In this document: one piece after another, positions 1-13,559 of the stretch
How positions within the stretch are numbered: position 1 is the stretch's first letter
Layout of the letters: every line of letters begins with the position of its first letter
DNA from: Flaccisagitta enflata
Taxonomy: Eukaryota; Chaetognatha; Sagittoidea; Aphragmophora
Reading direction: 5' to 3'
Length of the DNA: 64,000 bases
Assembly: GCA_965153355.1 (NCBI GenBank)
Contig: OZ231126.1
Coordinates: 21,266,001-21,330,000 of the forward strand
Translations under genes and position numbers: made by a program
The notes under the pieces: generated by a model
Told to the model about the DNA's origin: nothing
What the model saw: only the letters and a program-made list of their open reading frames with translations
Database searches by the model: none

Positions 1-204
1 GCGTTTCTTTTGCATTTTTATGCATTATCTCGATAAAGACCCGGGAGAAACCTGTGTAGCAGCATGAAATTTGACATGGGCTGACTATCTATAAATTATT
101 ATGACTCAGTTGTGCTTTTGAGGCAGAAATTTTGTACAATTAGACCACAAAACAGATTTTTTCATCACTTTTTCCGTAAGCAGCAAAAAAAAGAAAAAAA
201 AATA

Positions 205-211
205 TCAACAA

Positions 212-255
<44 letters not shown>

Positions 256-330
256 GCAGCAATGACAACAACAACAACAGCAACAATGACAACAACAACA
301 GCAACAACGACAACAACGACAGCAACAACG

Positions 331-382
<52 letters not shown>

Positions 383-383
383 C
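205..383. repeat. (AAC)n microsatellite
   Basis: CAA trinucleotide run of about 180 bp with scattered CGA, CAG and ATG interruptions. The poly-Thr and poly-Leu frames through it are repeat translations. Positions 1-204 to its left show nothing recognisable. Confidence 0.95.
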
Positions 384-1060
384 TTACCTGCTGTCTTTAT
401 CTTTATCAATGCCGACTATGATTGAACAAGACAAATACCATGGCGACCATGACGCGCTTTTGAAACAACGATGCCAGTGCTAAGGAATTTACGTTTATGC
501 TAATGTTGACAATGAGAGCCAAGATAGCAAGGCATTCCAAACTAACATAACATCAGCGTAAAACCAATGTTTAATTTCGTCCATAAGAGTTAGTTTCCTT
601 TACGGTTATGTTGATAGTATCCCCGTTTACACGCCGTCGACTTGTTAGAGAAAGCTGCTTTTAAATTCATCCTCGACAAAGGGGGAATTCAAAAGCTTCC
701 GGACAAAGTGAAGGAAAATCGATCATGCGGCGGTTCCGCCACTCAGAATCAACTACGACAATGACTTCATGAATTAAGCTTTGAATGAACTCAGAGAGAG
801 CTGTTACCACATGATGCGAGATTCCAAAGCAAGAAGCGATCGGCGGGAACTGGCAGAGCTTGTGCTTCATTCATTCATTCATTCATGGATTCCCTTTGCC
901 AAGTAGCAGTATCAGAAGCGTGCTTTGGCCAAAGTGGACTCTACGTTCCGAAGATGCTGCGGTATTGCGAGCAAAGGGGTTATCCAGAGGAGAATGTGCA
1001 GAAGCTACATCAATTTTGCAAGTTCCAAGTCGTCTTTGTTCCATATCGTCAAAGCGTTGG
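384..1060. other. single-copy stretch, no gene recognised
   Basis: Mixed-composition DNA with only short open frames (76 codons or fewer) on either strand and no family motif I recognise. A short ATTC run sits at 867-884. Confidence 0.5.
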
Positions 1061-1287
1061 TTTTTAGTCGCGTGCTACGCGACTCTATAAGCCACTTTTT
1101 GGTCCGTCGGTTGGTCGGTCACAAACTTGTCTTAAAGGCTTTTTATTGAATTTTTCATGTTTTTGAGTAGTAGAGAAGAAGCTTGGAGTAGTAAAACACT
1201 ATTTTGACTGTCGTTATGAAAAAAAAGTCGTTTGTCTGTCTGTCTGCCTGGATTTTTTTGAAAGTGCCAACGCACATGACATAGGTC
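1061..1287 (-). mobile_element. HL1 hairpin element, long subtype
   Basis: The stem-loop AGTCGCGTGCTACGCGACT lies at 1066-1084 after a T run. A GTCC/GGTC core, about 130 bp of spacer and a GTCT run follow. The degenerate third arm GCACATGACA is near 1272. It aligns along its length with the copy at 7372-7679: both share the order hairpin, core, AAAGGC, GTCT run, then TGCC.ACGCAC. Confidence 0.75.
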
Positions 1288-1710
1288 TAACACCCCTCTC
1301 AAAATTAGGCGAACTGGGATCAGAACAAGTCTGTAAATGCTTCATAAATTACTTATAAAGAGTCTGAGTGTTAGGTTAACTTTAATATATGTAATTTCCG
1401 GCAGGGTTATACAAAAATTGTCCGAAGAATGTCAACCAATGACTCCTAATCTCTTCTTTCAATTAATACCATACTATTGTATTTTTGATGGAAGTTCCAA
1501 ATTGACCGGTGTAACCAACCTATTCGTCAATGGATTCAGTCGCTTTGTGGTGCTGCTCCTTATTCCCATTGCGTCATTGTTGCTTGGTAGTTATATAACA
1601 ACTCGGGAATGGCAGTTTTGGCCCAACTCATATGGGGAAAAATGAGAAAGTTTGCGCAGACTCTAGCTCATACGAAGATTTCTTGTCAAAATCAGTCAAA
1701 ATCTTCCACC
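1288..1710. other. unassigned, with a small inverted repeat match to 3464
   Basis: Positions 1282-1318 are the reverse complement, with few changes, of 3464-3498 (core TTTTGAGAGGGGTGTTA). This may be another dispersed repeat tail. No gene is visible. Confidence 0.4.
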
Positions 1711-1795
1711 CCATTTTTAGGTGCCCCATAGCACCTCTATAAGAGGCTCTGTCTGTCGGTTGGTCGGTCGGTTGGTCTGTAACGCTCGAGTTGAA
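1711..1795 (-). mobile_element. HL1 fragment, stem variant AGGTGC
   Basis: Stem AGGTGC/GCACCT at 1719-1736 after a T run, then CTATAAGAGGCTCTGTC and a GGTC core. The other end of the element is missing. Confidence 0.7.
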
Positions 1796-1849
1796 AATCT
1801 CGAAAAGAGGCAAAAATCACTGGAAATGATTCAGAAATATGCTAGGATA

Positions 1850-1925
1850 ATTTTTAGATGCGCCATAGCATCTCTATAAGTAGCTCTGTTAGTCCGTCCG
1901 TCCATCTTTCTGTCAAGCTCGAATG
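1850..1925 (-). mobile_element. HL1 fragment, stem variant AGATGC
   Basis: Stem AGATGC/GCATCT at 1856-1873, then CTATAAGTAGCTCTGTTAG and a GTCC core. The distal end is missing. Confidence 0.7.
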
Positions 1926-1987
1926 AAAAATCGCTAAAAATGTTTGAAATCAATAGAAAACTCATTTTGTTCATCATAAATGATAGC

Positions 1988-2919
1988 ATATACATCATAT
2001 ATATATCATATATATATATATCATATATATCTTCATATATGTCATCATATATATCTTCATATATATCATCATATATACCATCATATATATCATCATATAT
2101 ATCATTACATATATCATATCAATCATATCATATATCATATATCATATCTCATTTATCACATCTCATATATCATTTATCATATATCATATAGCCTATCTCA
2201 TATCTCATATATCATATCTCTTATACCATATCTCATATATCATATCATATATCATATCATATATCATATCATATATCATATATCCTATCACATATCCTAT
2301 CATATATCATATCCTATCACATATCCTATCATATATCATATCATAAATCATATCATAAATCATATCATATCATATATCCTATCATATATCCTATCATATA
2401 TCATATCTCATATATCATATCTCATATATCATATCTCATATATCATATCATCATATATCATATCTCATATATCATATATCATATCTCATATATCATATCT
2501 CATATATCATATATCATATATCATATATCATATATCATATCTCATATATCATATATCATATATCATATATCATATATCATATCATATATCATATCATATA
2601 TCATATCATATATCATATCATATATCATATCTCATATATCATATCATCATCATATATCATATCATATATCATATCATATATCATATCATATATATATCAT
2701 ATATCATATATCATATCACATATCATATCATATATCATATCATATATCATATCATATATCATATTATATCATATCATATCATATGTCATATCACAAAAAA
2801 TATTGTATCATATATATCATATATATCGTATATATCATATATATCATATATATCATATATATCATATATATCATATATATCATATATATCATATATATCA
2901 TATATATCATATATATCAT
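1988..2919. repeat. ATATC-type minisatellite, ~930 bp
   Basis: Array of ATCATAT and ATCATATATCAT units with irregular lengths, ending in a clean CATATATAT array from about 2810. The 313-codon Tyr/His/Ile/Ser frame over it is repeat translation. Confidence 0.95.
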
Positions 2920-2944
2920 GAATGATACTAACACAATCAGATAC

Positions 2945-3290
2945 GGTTAGGTCTTATAGAGCTGGGGATAGGTCAGATAGGTCTGGTGATTTGTCGGTTA
3001 GGTTTTAGGATAGGTCTGATAGAGCTGGGGATAGGTCTGATAGAGCTGGTGATAGGTCTGATAGAGCTTGGGAAAGGTCTGATAGAGCCCGGGAGAGGCC
3101 TGATAGAGCTCGGGATAGGTCTTATAGAGCTAGGATTGGTCTGATAGAGCTAGGGATAGGTCTGATGGAGCTAGGGATAGCTATGGATAAATAATGCCCG
3201 GCGGGATAAGTCTGATAGAGCTAGGAATGGTCTGAAAGAGCTAGGGATAGGTCTGATGGAGCTAGGGATAGCTATGAATAAATAACGCTC
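2945..3290. repeat. ~21-22 bp minisatellite
   Basis: About a dozen diverged units built on GGTCTGATAGAGCTAGGGAT. Two units carry an identical GATAGCTATG.ATAAATAA extension (near 3175 and 3270), which suggests higher-order duplication. Confidence 0.85.
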
Positions 3291-3327
3291 GGCGCACCGT
3301 CTTGGCCCGTGTATCCGGCCTTGTTGA
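3291..3327 (-). mobile_element. HL1 end fragment
   Basis: Only the AACAAGGCC end is present, read on the minus strand as AACAAGGCCGGATACACGGG. No stem-loop is found nearby. Confidence 0.5.
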
Positions 3328-3547
3328 CATAGCACCCAACCAGCGCGACACGCTAGTGCGAATGGTCTATTTGGCCTCGGTTTGCAAAAATACATTGTTT
3401 TAGCTATCTCTGTGTCAAATTTCAGCCCTATCAATGCATTTTTTCTGTCAATTTTAATCACTATCCCAGTTCGTTTAATTTTGAGAGGGGTGTTAATGAA
3501 CTTGTCCATTGGACGTTCAAGTAAAAGACTTTCATTTCCGGCGTTAA

Positions 3548-4065
3548 CTCAAAAAGTTTAGCGCTATTGACAAACTTGACGGCGGTCTCGTCAATGCTGT
3601 CAAAAATACATTCAAAGGACATCTCCAGTTCCTTTCACCCGAGTTCTCATTCCTTTCGCAGATTTCATACAATTTGACCCCAGCGGAAAAAAAGATCATT
3701 TCCCAAGCCCTTGAAGCAACATCCAATGAATTTCTCTCACCAGCGCCTCTTAAGCCAATTGTCCCAATTGACGAACATACAACATTCAACTTCTCAACAT
3801 CGACCCAATCCTCTAAAAGAATGGGAAACTGACGAACAGTTCCAGCGCCTTTGCCGATTTGCGATAAACTGCCATGTCCCAAACGCGGTAGCCAAACATT
3901 GCGTCCAGCTTGTCATTTGTTACCAAAGACAAACAGCGACGACAGTACCTGTACAAAACCGTGATGGAGCAAAGAAGAGAAAGGTCAGAAATGCGTCGAG
4001 CTACATTACAACCCACCATGGTTAAATCGTCGCCTTCACACGACCGTTTCCATTTGAAAAGATGA
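3548..4065 (+). pseudogene. frameshifted protein-coding remnant, unknown family
   Basis: Three overlapping open segments in successive frames read like one broken protein. Frame 2 (3548-3832) gives a balanced globular-looking peptide that includes LTPAEKKIISQALEATSNEF. Frame 3 (from about 3800) continues with LKEWETDEQFQRLCRFAI and a Cys/His-containing stretch. Frame 1 (3922-4065) continues with basic residues, DKQRRQYLYKTVMEQRRERS, and then a stop. Each change of frame is in the same direction and fits a one-base insertion or two-base deletion. Composition is unlike the surrounding low-complexity DNA. No start codon or splice site was identified, and I do not recognise the family. It could be a decayed transposon protein, an endogenous viral remnant or an ordinary gene exon; I cannot tell which. 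Confidence 0.4.
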
Positions 4066-4626
4066 AAATAGTTAGTTTTTTGTTTTGTTTTCCAGAAACA
4101 AATACATGCATTCACTCATTAATTGACTTGATCTTCAAACCAAGATTGCAACGAGTAACAAAAATAAAATGACCTTGAAAAGTGACTTTACCGCATTTGC
4201 ATTATTGTAGAGAATTTCAAATCTAATATGCTTTTTGGTCTCGTTCGTTTAGGACGCTGAAATTTTCAGGGGGTGTTAATATAACAAAAATTAACAAATT
4301 TAGCCCATTGTCGCGATTGAAATCAAAAATAGGGTGTTCCTGAATCGGCGTACTGGTGCATGGAAAGAAAGAGATAGAGACGAAGATGTAGACACTCTGT
4401 GTCAGAAATTCGTAGCGATACTGAAATGGAGGCAAAAGAAGGAGAAAGTGAAAAAGAAAGAAGAAAATACAAGGAGAAAGATGGGAGAAGAGATAAGGAC
4501 AGAGTCACCAAGAAAGACAGAGAAAGAAACAGAAGACGAGGAAAAAAGATGGGACGTGGAAAGTGATACGACAAACTGGAGGCGGGCTAAATGGGCGAAG
4601 ATGAAAACGAAGATTATACGGCAAAA
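4066..4626. other. unassigned, purine-rich on the right
   Basis: No recognisable gene. From 4360 the plus strand is A/G-rich with degenerate AGAAAGA units. The 131-codon open frame across 4334-4729 is low-complexity Lys/Glu/Arg and runs into the HL1 copy. Confidence 0.4.
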
Positions 4627-4763
4627 AACAAGGCCGTATACGCTCCCACTCAGTCGCAGACGGGTGGGCAGGAGCGAAATAGCAAAAAAACGCTCACATT
4701 TTGTTTTGGTTACCGACCGACCGACATAGCGGCTTCTAGAGTCGCGTGTCCGCGACTAAAAAA
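4627..4763 (+). mobile_element. HL1 element, complete short copy
   Basis: It starts AACAAGGCC. The third arm AGTCGCAGAC is at 4652-4661, followed by GGGTGGGCAGGAGC, a short CGAC core and CTAGAG. The stem-loop AGTCGCGTGTCCGCGACT is at 4740-4757, followed by an A run. At 137 bp it is among the shortest complete copies. Confidence 0.85.
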
Positions 4764-5702
4764 CACGATGAACAGAAAAACATTCGAGCAAGTATTGCAC
4801 GTATAGATCGAGGGGGAAAAGAGCAATGTGCAATGTGGTGACATGATTCAATGACAATGACTGCGATGGGTGATAAAGGAGAAACAAGTGGCAATATCTG
4901 GATGGAGAATGGTATCGAGCAACGGGGAGAGCTTGCAACACTCTTCTATATTAAAAACCTTTTGACATTTTTTTGTCTCGCATAAGATAATCATGCTACG
5001 TCGGTAAATGTCACAGGCATCTAATTTCTGAAAAGACAATTCCTTCCCGCTTCTCTAAACAACTTCGAATTTATTTGGTATCAAATGGGGCTCGCGTTTA
5101 CCACAGAATCGATTTCGAAAAGAAACTTCTGTGAAATTCCAAAAAAGAAGGAGAAAAGAAAAACGGAAAATCAAATGAATTTGACAAAATTGAGATAGAA
5201 AAAAAAACTGCAAAAAAATAACTGTTTTACATGTTTTGTAAGACAGCAAGCATAAAGTGAAAAAAAATGAAGAAGAGAAAAATAAAGAAAAAAGAAACAA
5301 ATTAGAGAGAAAAACAGAACGAGAAATATCAAATCATGAACCAGAAAAAAAAAAAGAAAAAAAAAAAAAAAAAAAAAAAAGGAAAGGCTTCAAAAGCTGC
5401 CGGAAGAAAAGAAATTCAACCATAAAGTTATGAGTCCTAAAAGTCCAATATCAAGAGCAGTAAATAACAAGATGGTCTTTCAAAGGGAACACGGCCTAAG
5501 TCATGAAAGGACACACAGAGAAAAAAAAATGGAAAAAAGGGGCAAAGATAGAGACAGATGAGGAGGGAAAAAAAGAAAAAAGGAATTGGGCAACACAAAT
5601 ATTGCTTACTGAGAGCATTGCTTAATTGCTTTCTTATCTTTTCATCTCGTGCATTGCAATTTTAGACATGCGCCCCTTTCATGCCCCTCTCTTTCTTCTT
5701 TT
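4764..5702. other. unassigned A-rich region
   Basis: No gene is seen. There is an A run at 5341-5381 and diffuse GAAAA-type purine-rich DNA to about 5585. Confidence 0.4.
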
Positions 5703-5709
5703 TTAATAC

Positions 5710-5735
5710 TTCTGTCTGTCTGCTTGTCTGTCTGT

Positions 5736-5811
<76 letters not shown>
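5710..5811. repeat. (GTCT)n then (CT)n microsatellite
   Basis: A short GTCT stretch grades into about 70 bp of perfect CT dinucleotides. Confidence 0.95.
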
Positions 5812-5812
<1 letters not shown>

Positions 5813-5998
5813 ACCAAACACCCACACAGCCATATCCTCCTTGTTGATATTCCCAAATGGTCCATGGCAGGAAATGGAAGGGTGCAGCTCATTCCACCTC
5901 GACTCGCCTTCTGAAAGCCAATTGCGCCCTGATGGTCCATCACAGTCCAAACCCGAAATTGATGTCCGGCTCGCAGTCTTCTAACCCCTCGTCTGTAC

Positions 5999-7371
<1,373 letters not shown>

Positions 7372-7563
7372 TTTTTAGTCGCGTGCTAAGCGACTCTATA
7401 AGCCACTTTTCTGTCCGTCGGTCGGTCGGTCTGTCAGTCGGTCCGTCCGTCCGTCATAAAGTCGTTTTAAAGGCATGTTTTTTTCGTTTCATACATTTTT
7501 GATCATTAGAGAAGACACTGGGGTGTGGTGGCCACTGATTCAGAGGTCATTTCCAAAATTTTA

Positions 7564-7635
<72 letters not shown>

Positions 7636-7679
7636 GACTTTTTTCTGAAACTGCCGACGCACGCGACTAAGGTCTTGTT
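7372..7679 (-). mobile_element. HL1 element, complete long copy with GTCT cargo
   Basis: The stem-loop AGTCGCGTGCTAAGCGACT is at 7377-7395. A GTCG/GTCC core reaches about 7460 and a spacer follows. A perfect (GTCT)n array runs 7565-7636, and the third arm GCACGCGACT is at 7659-7668 before GGTCTTGTT. The third arm is the exact reverse complement of the first ten stem bases. Confidence 0.85.
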
Positions 7680-8591
7680 AATAATGGCAAAGCCTATAAT
7701 ACTTTTCAAAGCTTACGACCACACTTTGTTGCTTAGCGACTTCGCCACTGTCCCTTACAATAAATGTGCACTGAAGACATCAAGGAGAAAAGAAAGAGAG
7801 AAAGATGTAGAAAAGAAAGGAAAGAAGAAAACATAGATATTTTTGTCTTTCGGCTGGAAATTCTGAGGTCATGCGAGTCTTTGATCAGCCTTCACCTCGC
7901 GACTAGCGCAGCGTGAAGCAATTTTTTATGCGGTTTTCCCCTTCTACATAAAAAGCAATTTCTCGCGGTTTTTTTTCCTCCTTCACTCTTATCCCTTCAC
8001 ATACTAGTACAAACAGTGGTTAACTTATATCTACTGCGCTTGTTCACACAGCTTTCTAGTCGGCCTTGTTCGTGATATTTCCCCTTGTCTGCATGGGAGG
8101 TACCAAACTTTCGTGTCAAACTTATTAGACTCTCATGTAAACTAAATCAATTTGATTTTCAATTATTTTTATACCATTAGATTCTAGAAATGCCTCACGG
8201 CTCACGTTGTCACATAAAAAATTTTGAAATGCAAATGACGGACAGTCGATAATACGAAGCAGCAGAATTTTATGCATAGATTTTTTTTTATTGAGATCTT
8301 AAAATCCTGTCAAGAATACGTGCTCATCAAGAATCAGCATTATTCTTTTTTTTTTTTATTGTTTATTGTAGTTTAAAGACCGGCATCGAGAACCACGGTT
8401 ATCGCCTTTTATTTATTTTTTTTTATTTACACGTAATTTCTGTTTTCTTTAGTTCGTGTAATTAAATCTAAATACGAGGATCGTAATTGCCTGAAATGGT
8501 CGATTTTACAGGCGAGAAAAAGAGGAAAACACTAAAGAAAGACCCTTCGCTCGTTTTATGAGTCCTAAAAAGAGTGGCTGGGAGAAAAAAG
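7680..8591. other. single-copy AT-rich stretch, no gene recognised
   Basis: Short T runs and no open frame with protein-like composition. Nothing else is seen. Confidence 0.5.
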
Positions 8592-8600
8592 GAAGAAGAA

Positions 8601-8647
<47 letters not shown>

Positions 8648-8682
8648 AGAAGAAGAAGAAGAAGAAGAAGAAGAAGAAGAAG

Positions 8683-8714
<32 letters not shown>

Positions 8715-8807
8715 GAAGGAGACGAAGAAGAAGAAGAAGAAGAAGAAGAAGAAGAAGAAGAAGAAGAAGAAGAAGAAGAAGAAGAAGAAGAAGAAGAAGA
8801 AGAAGAA

Positions 8808-8839
<32 letters not shown>

Positions 8840-8951
8840 AGAAGAGGAAGTAGAAGAAGAAGAAGAAGAAGAAGAAGAAGAAGAAGAAGAAGAAGAAGAA
8901 GAAGAAGAAGAAGAAGAAGAAGAAGAAGAAGAAGAAGAAGAAGAAGAAGAA
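8592..8951. repeat. (GAA)n microsatellite, ~360 bp
   Basis: Nearly pure GAA with a few GGA and GTA interruptions. Three overlapping frames (Glu, Lys/Arg and, antisense, Ser/Phe) are all repeat artefacts. Confidence 0.97.
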
Positions 8952-9890
8952 AGAAAATGGAAAAAGAAAGAGAAAATAGAAGGGGAAGACCAATAGGAAG
9001 GAGAAGACGAGGAAGAAGAAAGGGGCAACAGGGAAACGACGGAACAAGATATAAGATTAAGACAAAGTTTTCTTCTCTCTTTTAATCTTTTTCCTACGAT
9101 TTTATAGATCCGTAAAAGTTTTTAATGAGCTTCCTTAATTGACCGTAATCATAGCCTTTTTTCGAGGTGGTCGTAATAAATTTCTCTGTTTTTCTTTTGT
9201 CTGGATTCGATTTTTGGTGGGAGGATTACCCATCCAGGATCAAAAGACTTCAAATCATTTCATTAAATCAAACGATCGTGTTTGAGCCATGTTAAGAGGA
9301 ACATAATAGGTCAAATTATAAATACCAAGGATTTTTTTTTTTTGAGACCCATAACACCACATACCAAAGAGTTTGGTTGGACAGGGACAGTAATTGGGAT
9401 GGAGTTGTAATTCATTTGGGTTAACAGCAGAGAAAACGATGTGAAAAAAAGCCAAAATGCGTGATGGAGCCGACGAAGTTGAAAGCGACCGTCAGCCCAA
9501 CATCAAAGGTTTTAAAGAATAAATGTCCCCAATTGAGACTTTCAAAGGATTTTCTGATACAGGATTTAATCTAAAAAAGGATTGTTCTGATACCTTTTCT
9601 CCACCCGGTGATATCCGTGTCAATCATATTTACTTTCAAGTTTTTTTCCTTCCTTTCCATTTCCATGTTCAATCAAAGAACGACAATTCTTTTTTCTTGA
9701 ATTCTATTTTTAGTTCAAAAGAAAGAAAAGGAAATGTTTTTGTCCTCCGCCTTTTTCAGCCACCTTCTCCCCACGAAACTTACTAATGATGTTTTTCATT
9801 AATGAACGACAAATCCTTTTCTTGTCTTTTCTTGTCTTTGCCGCGTCTTCGTCATTTGTCTCCCGAGGGGAGGCAAGAAATATTGAAAAC
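8952..9890. other. single-copy stretch, no gene recognised
   Basis: Purine-rich to 9030, then ordinary AT-rich DNA. The longest non-repeat open frames are below 90 codons and match nothing I know. Confidence 0.5.
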
Positions 9891-10606
9891 GGAGACACAC
9901 ACACACACAGAAAACGAGGAGGAGGAAGAGAGAGATGAAGGAAAAGGGAGAAGAAGAAGAAGGTGGAGGGAGAAGAAATGTGGAAAAAAGAGTAGAGGCA
10001 GGAGGAATAAGGAGGAAAAAGATGAGGAAGTTAGGGATGAAGAAGAAAAGGGGGAAAAAAGAAAGAAAAAGAAGATGAAGATGAAGATGAAGATGAAGAT
10101 GAAGATGAAGAAGAAGAAGAAGAAGAAGAAGAAGAAGAAGAAGAAGAAAACGAAAAAGAAAAAGAAAAAGAAAAAGAAAAAGAAAAAGAAAAATGAAAGG
10201 AAGCAGAAGAAGGTAGAAGACAAAGAGGGAGAAGAAGATGATGAAGAAGAAGAAGACAAAAAAGTTGAAGAAAAAGAAAAAGAAAAGGGAGAAGAAGAAG
10301 AAGAAGAAGAAGAAGAAGAAGAAGAAGAAGAAGAAGAAGAAGAAGAAGAAGAAGAAGAAGAAGAAGAAAAAAGAAAAAGAAAAAGAAAAAGAAAAAGAAA
10401 AAGAAAAAGAAAAAGAAAAAGAAAAGGAAGATGTAGAAGAAGAAGAAGAAGAAAAAGAAGAAGAAGAAGAAGAAAAAGAAGAAGAAGAAGAAAAAGAAAA
10501 AGAAAAAGAAAAAGAAAAAGAAGAAGGAGAAGAAGAAGAAGAAGAAGAAGAAGAAGAAGAAGGAGAAGAAGAAAAAGAAGATGAAAGAAAGAAAAAGAAA
10601 GGGTAA
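9891..10606. repeat. homopurine tract (GAA/GAAAAA/GATGAA)
   Basis: A short (AC)n at 9895-9908 precedes about 690 bp that is almost entirely purine on the plus strand. It is made of nested GATGAA, GAA and GAAAAA arrays. The 260-codon Lys/Glu/Arg frame is a repeat translation. Confidence 0.95.
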
Positions 10607-11454
10607 GAATGAAAGGGAGGAAAAAAAGTTGGTAAGACAGAGACTAAGACGGCACCAGATCTTAATCAGCCAATCCTTGGAATTGAGACAATATTCAATA
10701 GATGAGAGATACTAGCAAGCCAGATAGAATAGATATGATGAGATGAAAAGGAAGAGAGAGAGAGAGAAACAAAAGAGAGAAAAAAAAAGGAAAAAAAAAA
10801 AGAAAAAAAAAAAGGAACAAAAGGAAAAAGAGACTGGTCAGGAGTAAACAAAAAAATCTCGTGCATTGTTTTTCTGCTTTATGCAAGGCACGAATTCAAT
10901 CAATTTGAATCAACGTTGGAGCTAGGAATTATTTAGCTTAGATTTACTGCCCGGAAAACTAGATGAAATTAAAAAGAATCCAAGGGGAAACGTCTTGGAA
11001 TTGCAGAGCAAGAGACACAAAAGTAACTGTTTCTAACAGAGATCAACAATTGCTCAGCGACTTACGAATGACTCAATGAGTTACACAAATAATGACTCTT
11101 CCTCTCACCCATGAAATGTTCATTTATCAAATAAGTTTCACCTGATGAAAATTGAAAAAAAAAAGACTTCATAGAAAGTAAAGCACCCAGCATTGCATGT
11201 AAATTCCCACTAAGCGGATATCCCAGATTGAAAAGAAAAACTAATATCCAGACTGAGAGTGGGTTGTGGATGATGGAGAGACAGAAAAAGATGTTAAATT
11301 CTGCTTAGAAAGAAATATGAAACTGATCATGAGATAAGCGCAAATTAACGGGAAAAATTATTCCATTGCGCAGATGGAAACTGTGCCATAGTTTAACTGA
11401 GCCTTAGTTAATGAGTCAAGAGCAGATGAAGCAAAGTGAAGAATGAAAAAATGG
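10607..11454. other. unassigned, no gene recognised
   Basis: Purine-rich on the left (to 10850), then AT-rich single-copy DNA without features. Confidence 0.45.
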
Positions 11455-11583
11455 AACACAGACAGATAGAAAGATAGACAGACAGATAGACAGACAGACA
11501 GACAGGCAGACAGACAGACAGACAGACAGACAGAGAGACACACTAACCTACAGACAAAGTTACAGACAGACAGACAGACAGAC
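11455..11583. repeat. (GACA)n microsatellite
   Basis: Interrupted GACA/GATA tetranucleotide array. Confidence 0.9.
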
Positions 11584-11780
11584 AACGAATAAAAAGAATG
11601 CTGTATGAACGCCAGAAATTGTGGCATGAAATGACGAATAACGCAAAACAACACAAACCAGCCACAAATTAATTTGATTATATAAAAACAACATAATAGG
11701 GTTGTGAGTGTTATATCCTTCAGGAGAAACAAATGGGACTCGGTTCCATGGCAAATGTGCGTGGATGAGTCTGCAGGGAA

Positions 11781-11896
<116 letters not shown>

Positions 11897-12010
11897 GGGG
11901 ATCCAAAATATTTTGAAGTAAATTGCGAAAAACTGTAACAGATGAGGCTAAAATAATTTGGCGAATTCAATGGAAAACGGGAACAAGAGGAGAAGGAGAA
12001 GAGAGGAAAA

Positions 12011-12018
<8 letters not shown>

Positions 12019-12102
<84 letters not shown>

Positions 12103-12159
12103 ACGAAAAGACAGATGGACACTTTGTCAGAAAGACAGACAGGCAAACAGACAGACAGG

Positions 12160-12231
<72 letters not shown>

Positions 12232-12232
12232 A

Positions 12233-12270
<38 letters not shown>
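12019..12270. repeat. (GA)n then (GACA)n compound microsatellite
   Basis: Perfect GA to 12099, a 30 bp spacer, then GACA tetranucleotides from 12131 with GGCA and AAAC interruptions. Confidence 0.95.
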
Positions 12271-12271
<1 letters not shown>

Positions 12272-12578
12272 AAAACACTGAGAAACTGAATAAGACAAGG
12301 ATATTCAACGAGCCAGTTTGTATTCTGAGCACATACCGCGATCCAACGTTGGACCTTTTGATTAAAGGATTTCCATTACCGGCATGAGATACGAACAAAT
12401 CTGATCAAGGCCCAGTTTTTCCGGGTTGCTTTAGAAGATGCAGTAACATGGCTAGATACACGACTACAGAGGAAAAATCTTACTGAGGTTTAAAAGTTTA
12501 CTGGCCCTTTCATGAGACGAAAAGACGGCCGTAATAAAATCTATCAAATTTACAGATGGGAGAGCTAACGAGGGTATA

Positions 12579-12579
<1 letters not shown>

Positions 12580-12667
<88 letters not shown>

Positions 12668-12733
12668 CGTTGTCGTTGTCGTTGTCGTTGTTTCTGTTGT
12701 CGTTGTCGTTGCTGTTGTTGTTGTTGTTGTTGT
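12580..12733. repeat. (TTG)n microsatellite
   Basis: About 90 bp of perfect TTG, then TTGTCG alternation. The poly-Gln, poly-Leu and poly-Thr frames are artefacts. The flanks 12271-12579 and 12734-13321 show no gene. Degenerate ACGACG lies at 12845-12945. Confidence 0.95.
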
Positions 12734-13320
12734 CTCGTAATCGTCGCTGTGGCGAAATTCAGTAGACTGTGACGTTTTCGTGGCAAAGGCGAAATTCGAC
12801 TCCGGAGCAAGCGCAGTCATGGAGGACCAGGGGGCGGGAGAATGACGATGAGGTAGACAACAACGACGATGACGACAACGAAGGCGACTTTTGAGGACAA
12901 CGACGACGACGACAATAACCACAATAACCACAATGACGATGGCTACTTGCTATGGGCGTGGGTGGCATCCATAATGAGTACAAAAAGTGGTGCGGGACCC
13001 GAAATGATCTTCTTGAAAACAGATGGGTCTGGGAAAATCTCTTAAGGGCTCTCCTTACTTTTTTCTTTTTGGGAAAGGCCATCTAATGTATCGTCAGTAT
13101 ATCCATGCTAAATTTTTTTTTTCTTTGCCTTGCCCTTCCCACCCGCCTAAAACGTCAATTACTCCTTACTTTTCAATTACTTATCAGAGGCCGAGACCAC
13201 AGTTCACATATGAAACTACTCACCAAAATCGTCTCATTCTCGATTTGAATTTCTCTCATTAACCAAGCCTAAGCCATCGTCAAAGCTACAGCACGGACCT
13301 CATACCAAAGCCAAAACAGT

Positions 13321-13420
<100 letters not shown>

Positions 13421-13559
13421 AATGCAGAGCTTTTACCCGATTCCATTTGGGTCAAAGTCGTGAGGCTTTCAGTCTTTCCGTCTTTCAGTCCTTTTCCTTC
13501 CATTTTCACGAGTTCTCAGAGGAGAATTTTAATGTCACCCTCGTTCCAAGTCATGGACA

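Noticed and set aside
1980-2921. 313-codon Tyr-His-Ile-Ser frame
   Set aside because: Direct translation of the ATATC minisatellite.
3548-4065. Assigning the remnant to an endogenous large DNA virus of crustaceans
   Set aside because: No motif specific to such viruses could be recognised, and the host group itself is uncertain.
4627-4763. HL1 as a tRNA-derived SINE because of its terminal A run
   Set aside because: No A-box or B-box-like promoter is visible. The A run is short and follows a stem-loop, and the empty site shows no target duplication.
7565-7636. Regular tandem arrays (GTCT, GACA, 22 bp and 62 bp units) as CRISPR-like
   Set aside because: Units are contiguous without unique spacers, and the context is eukaryotic.
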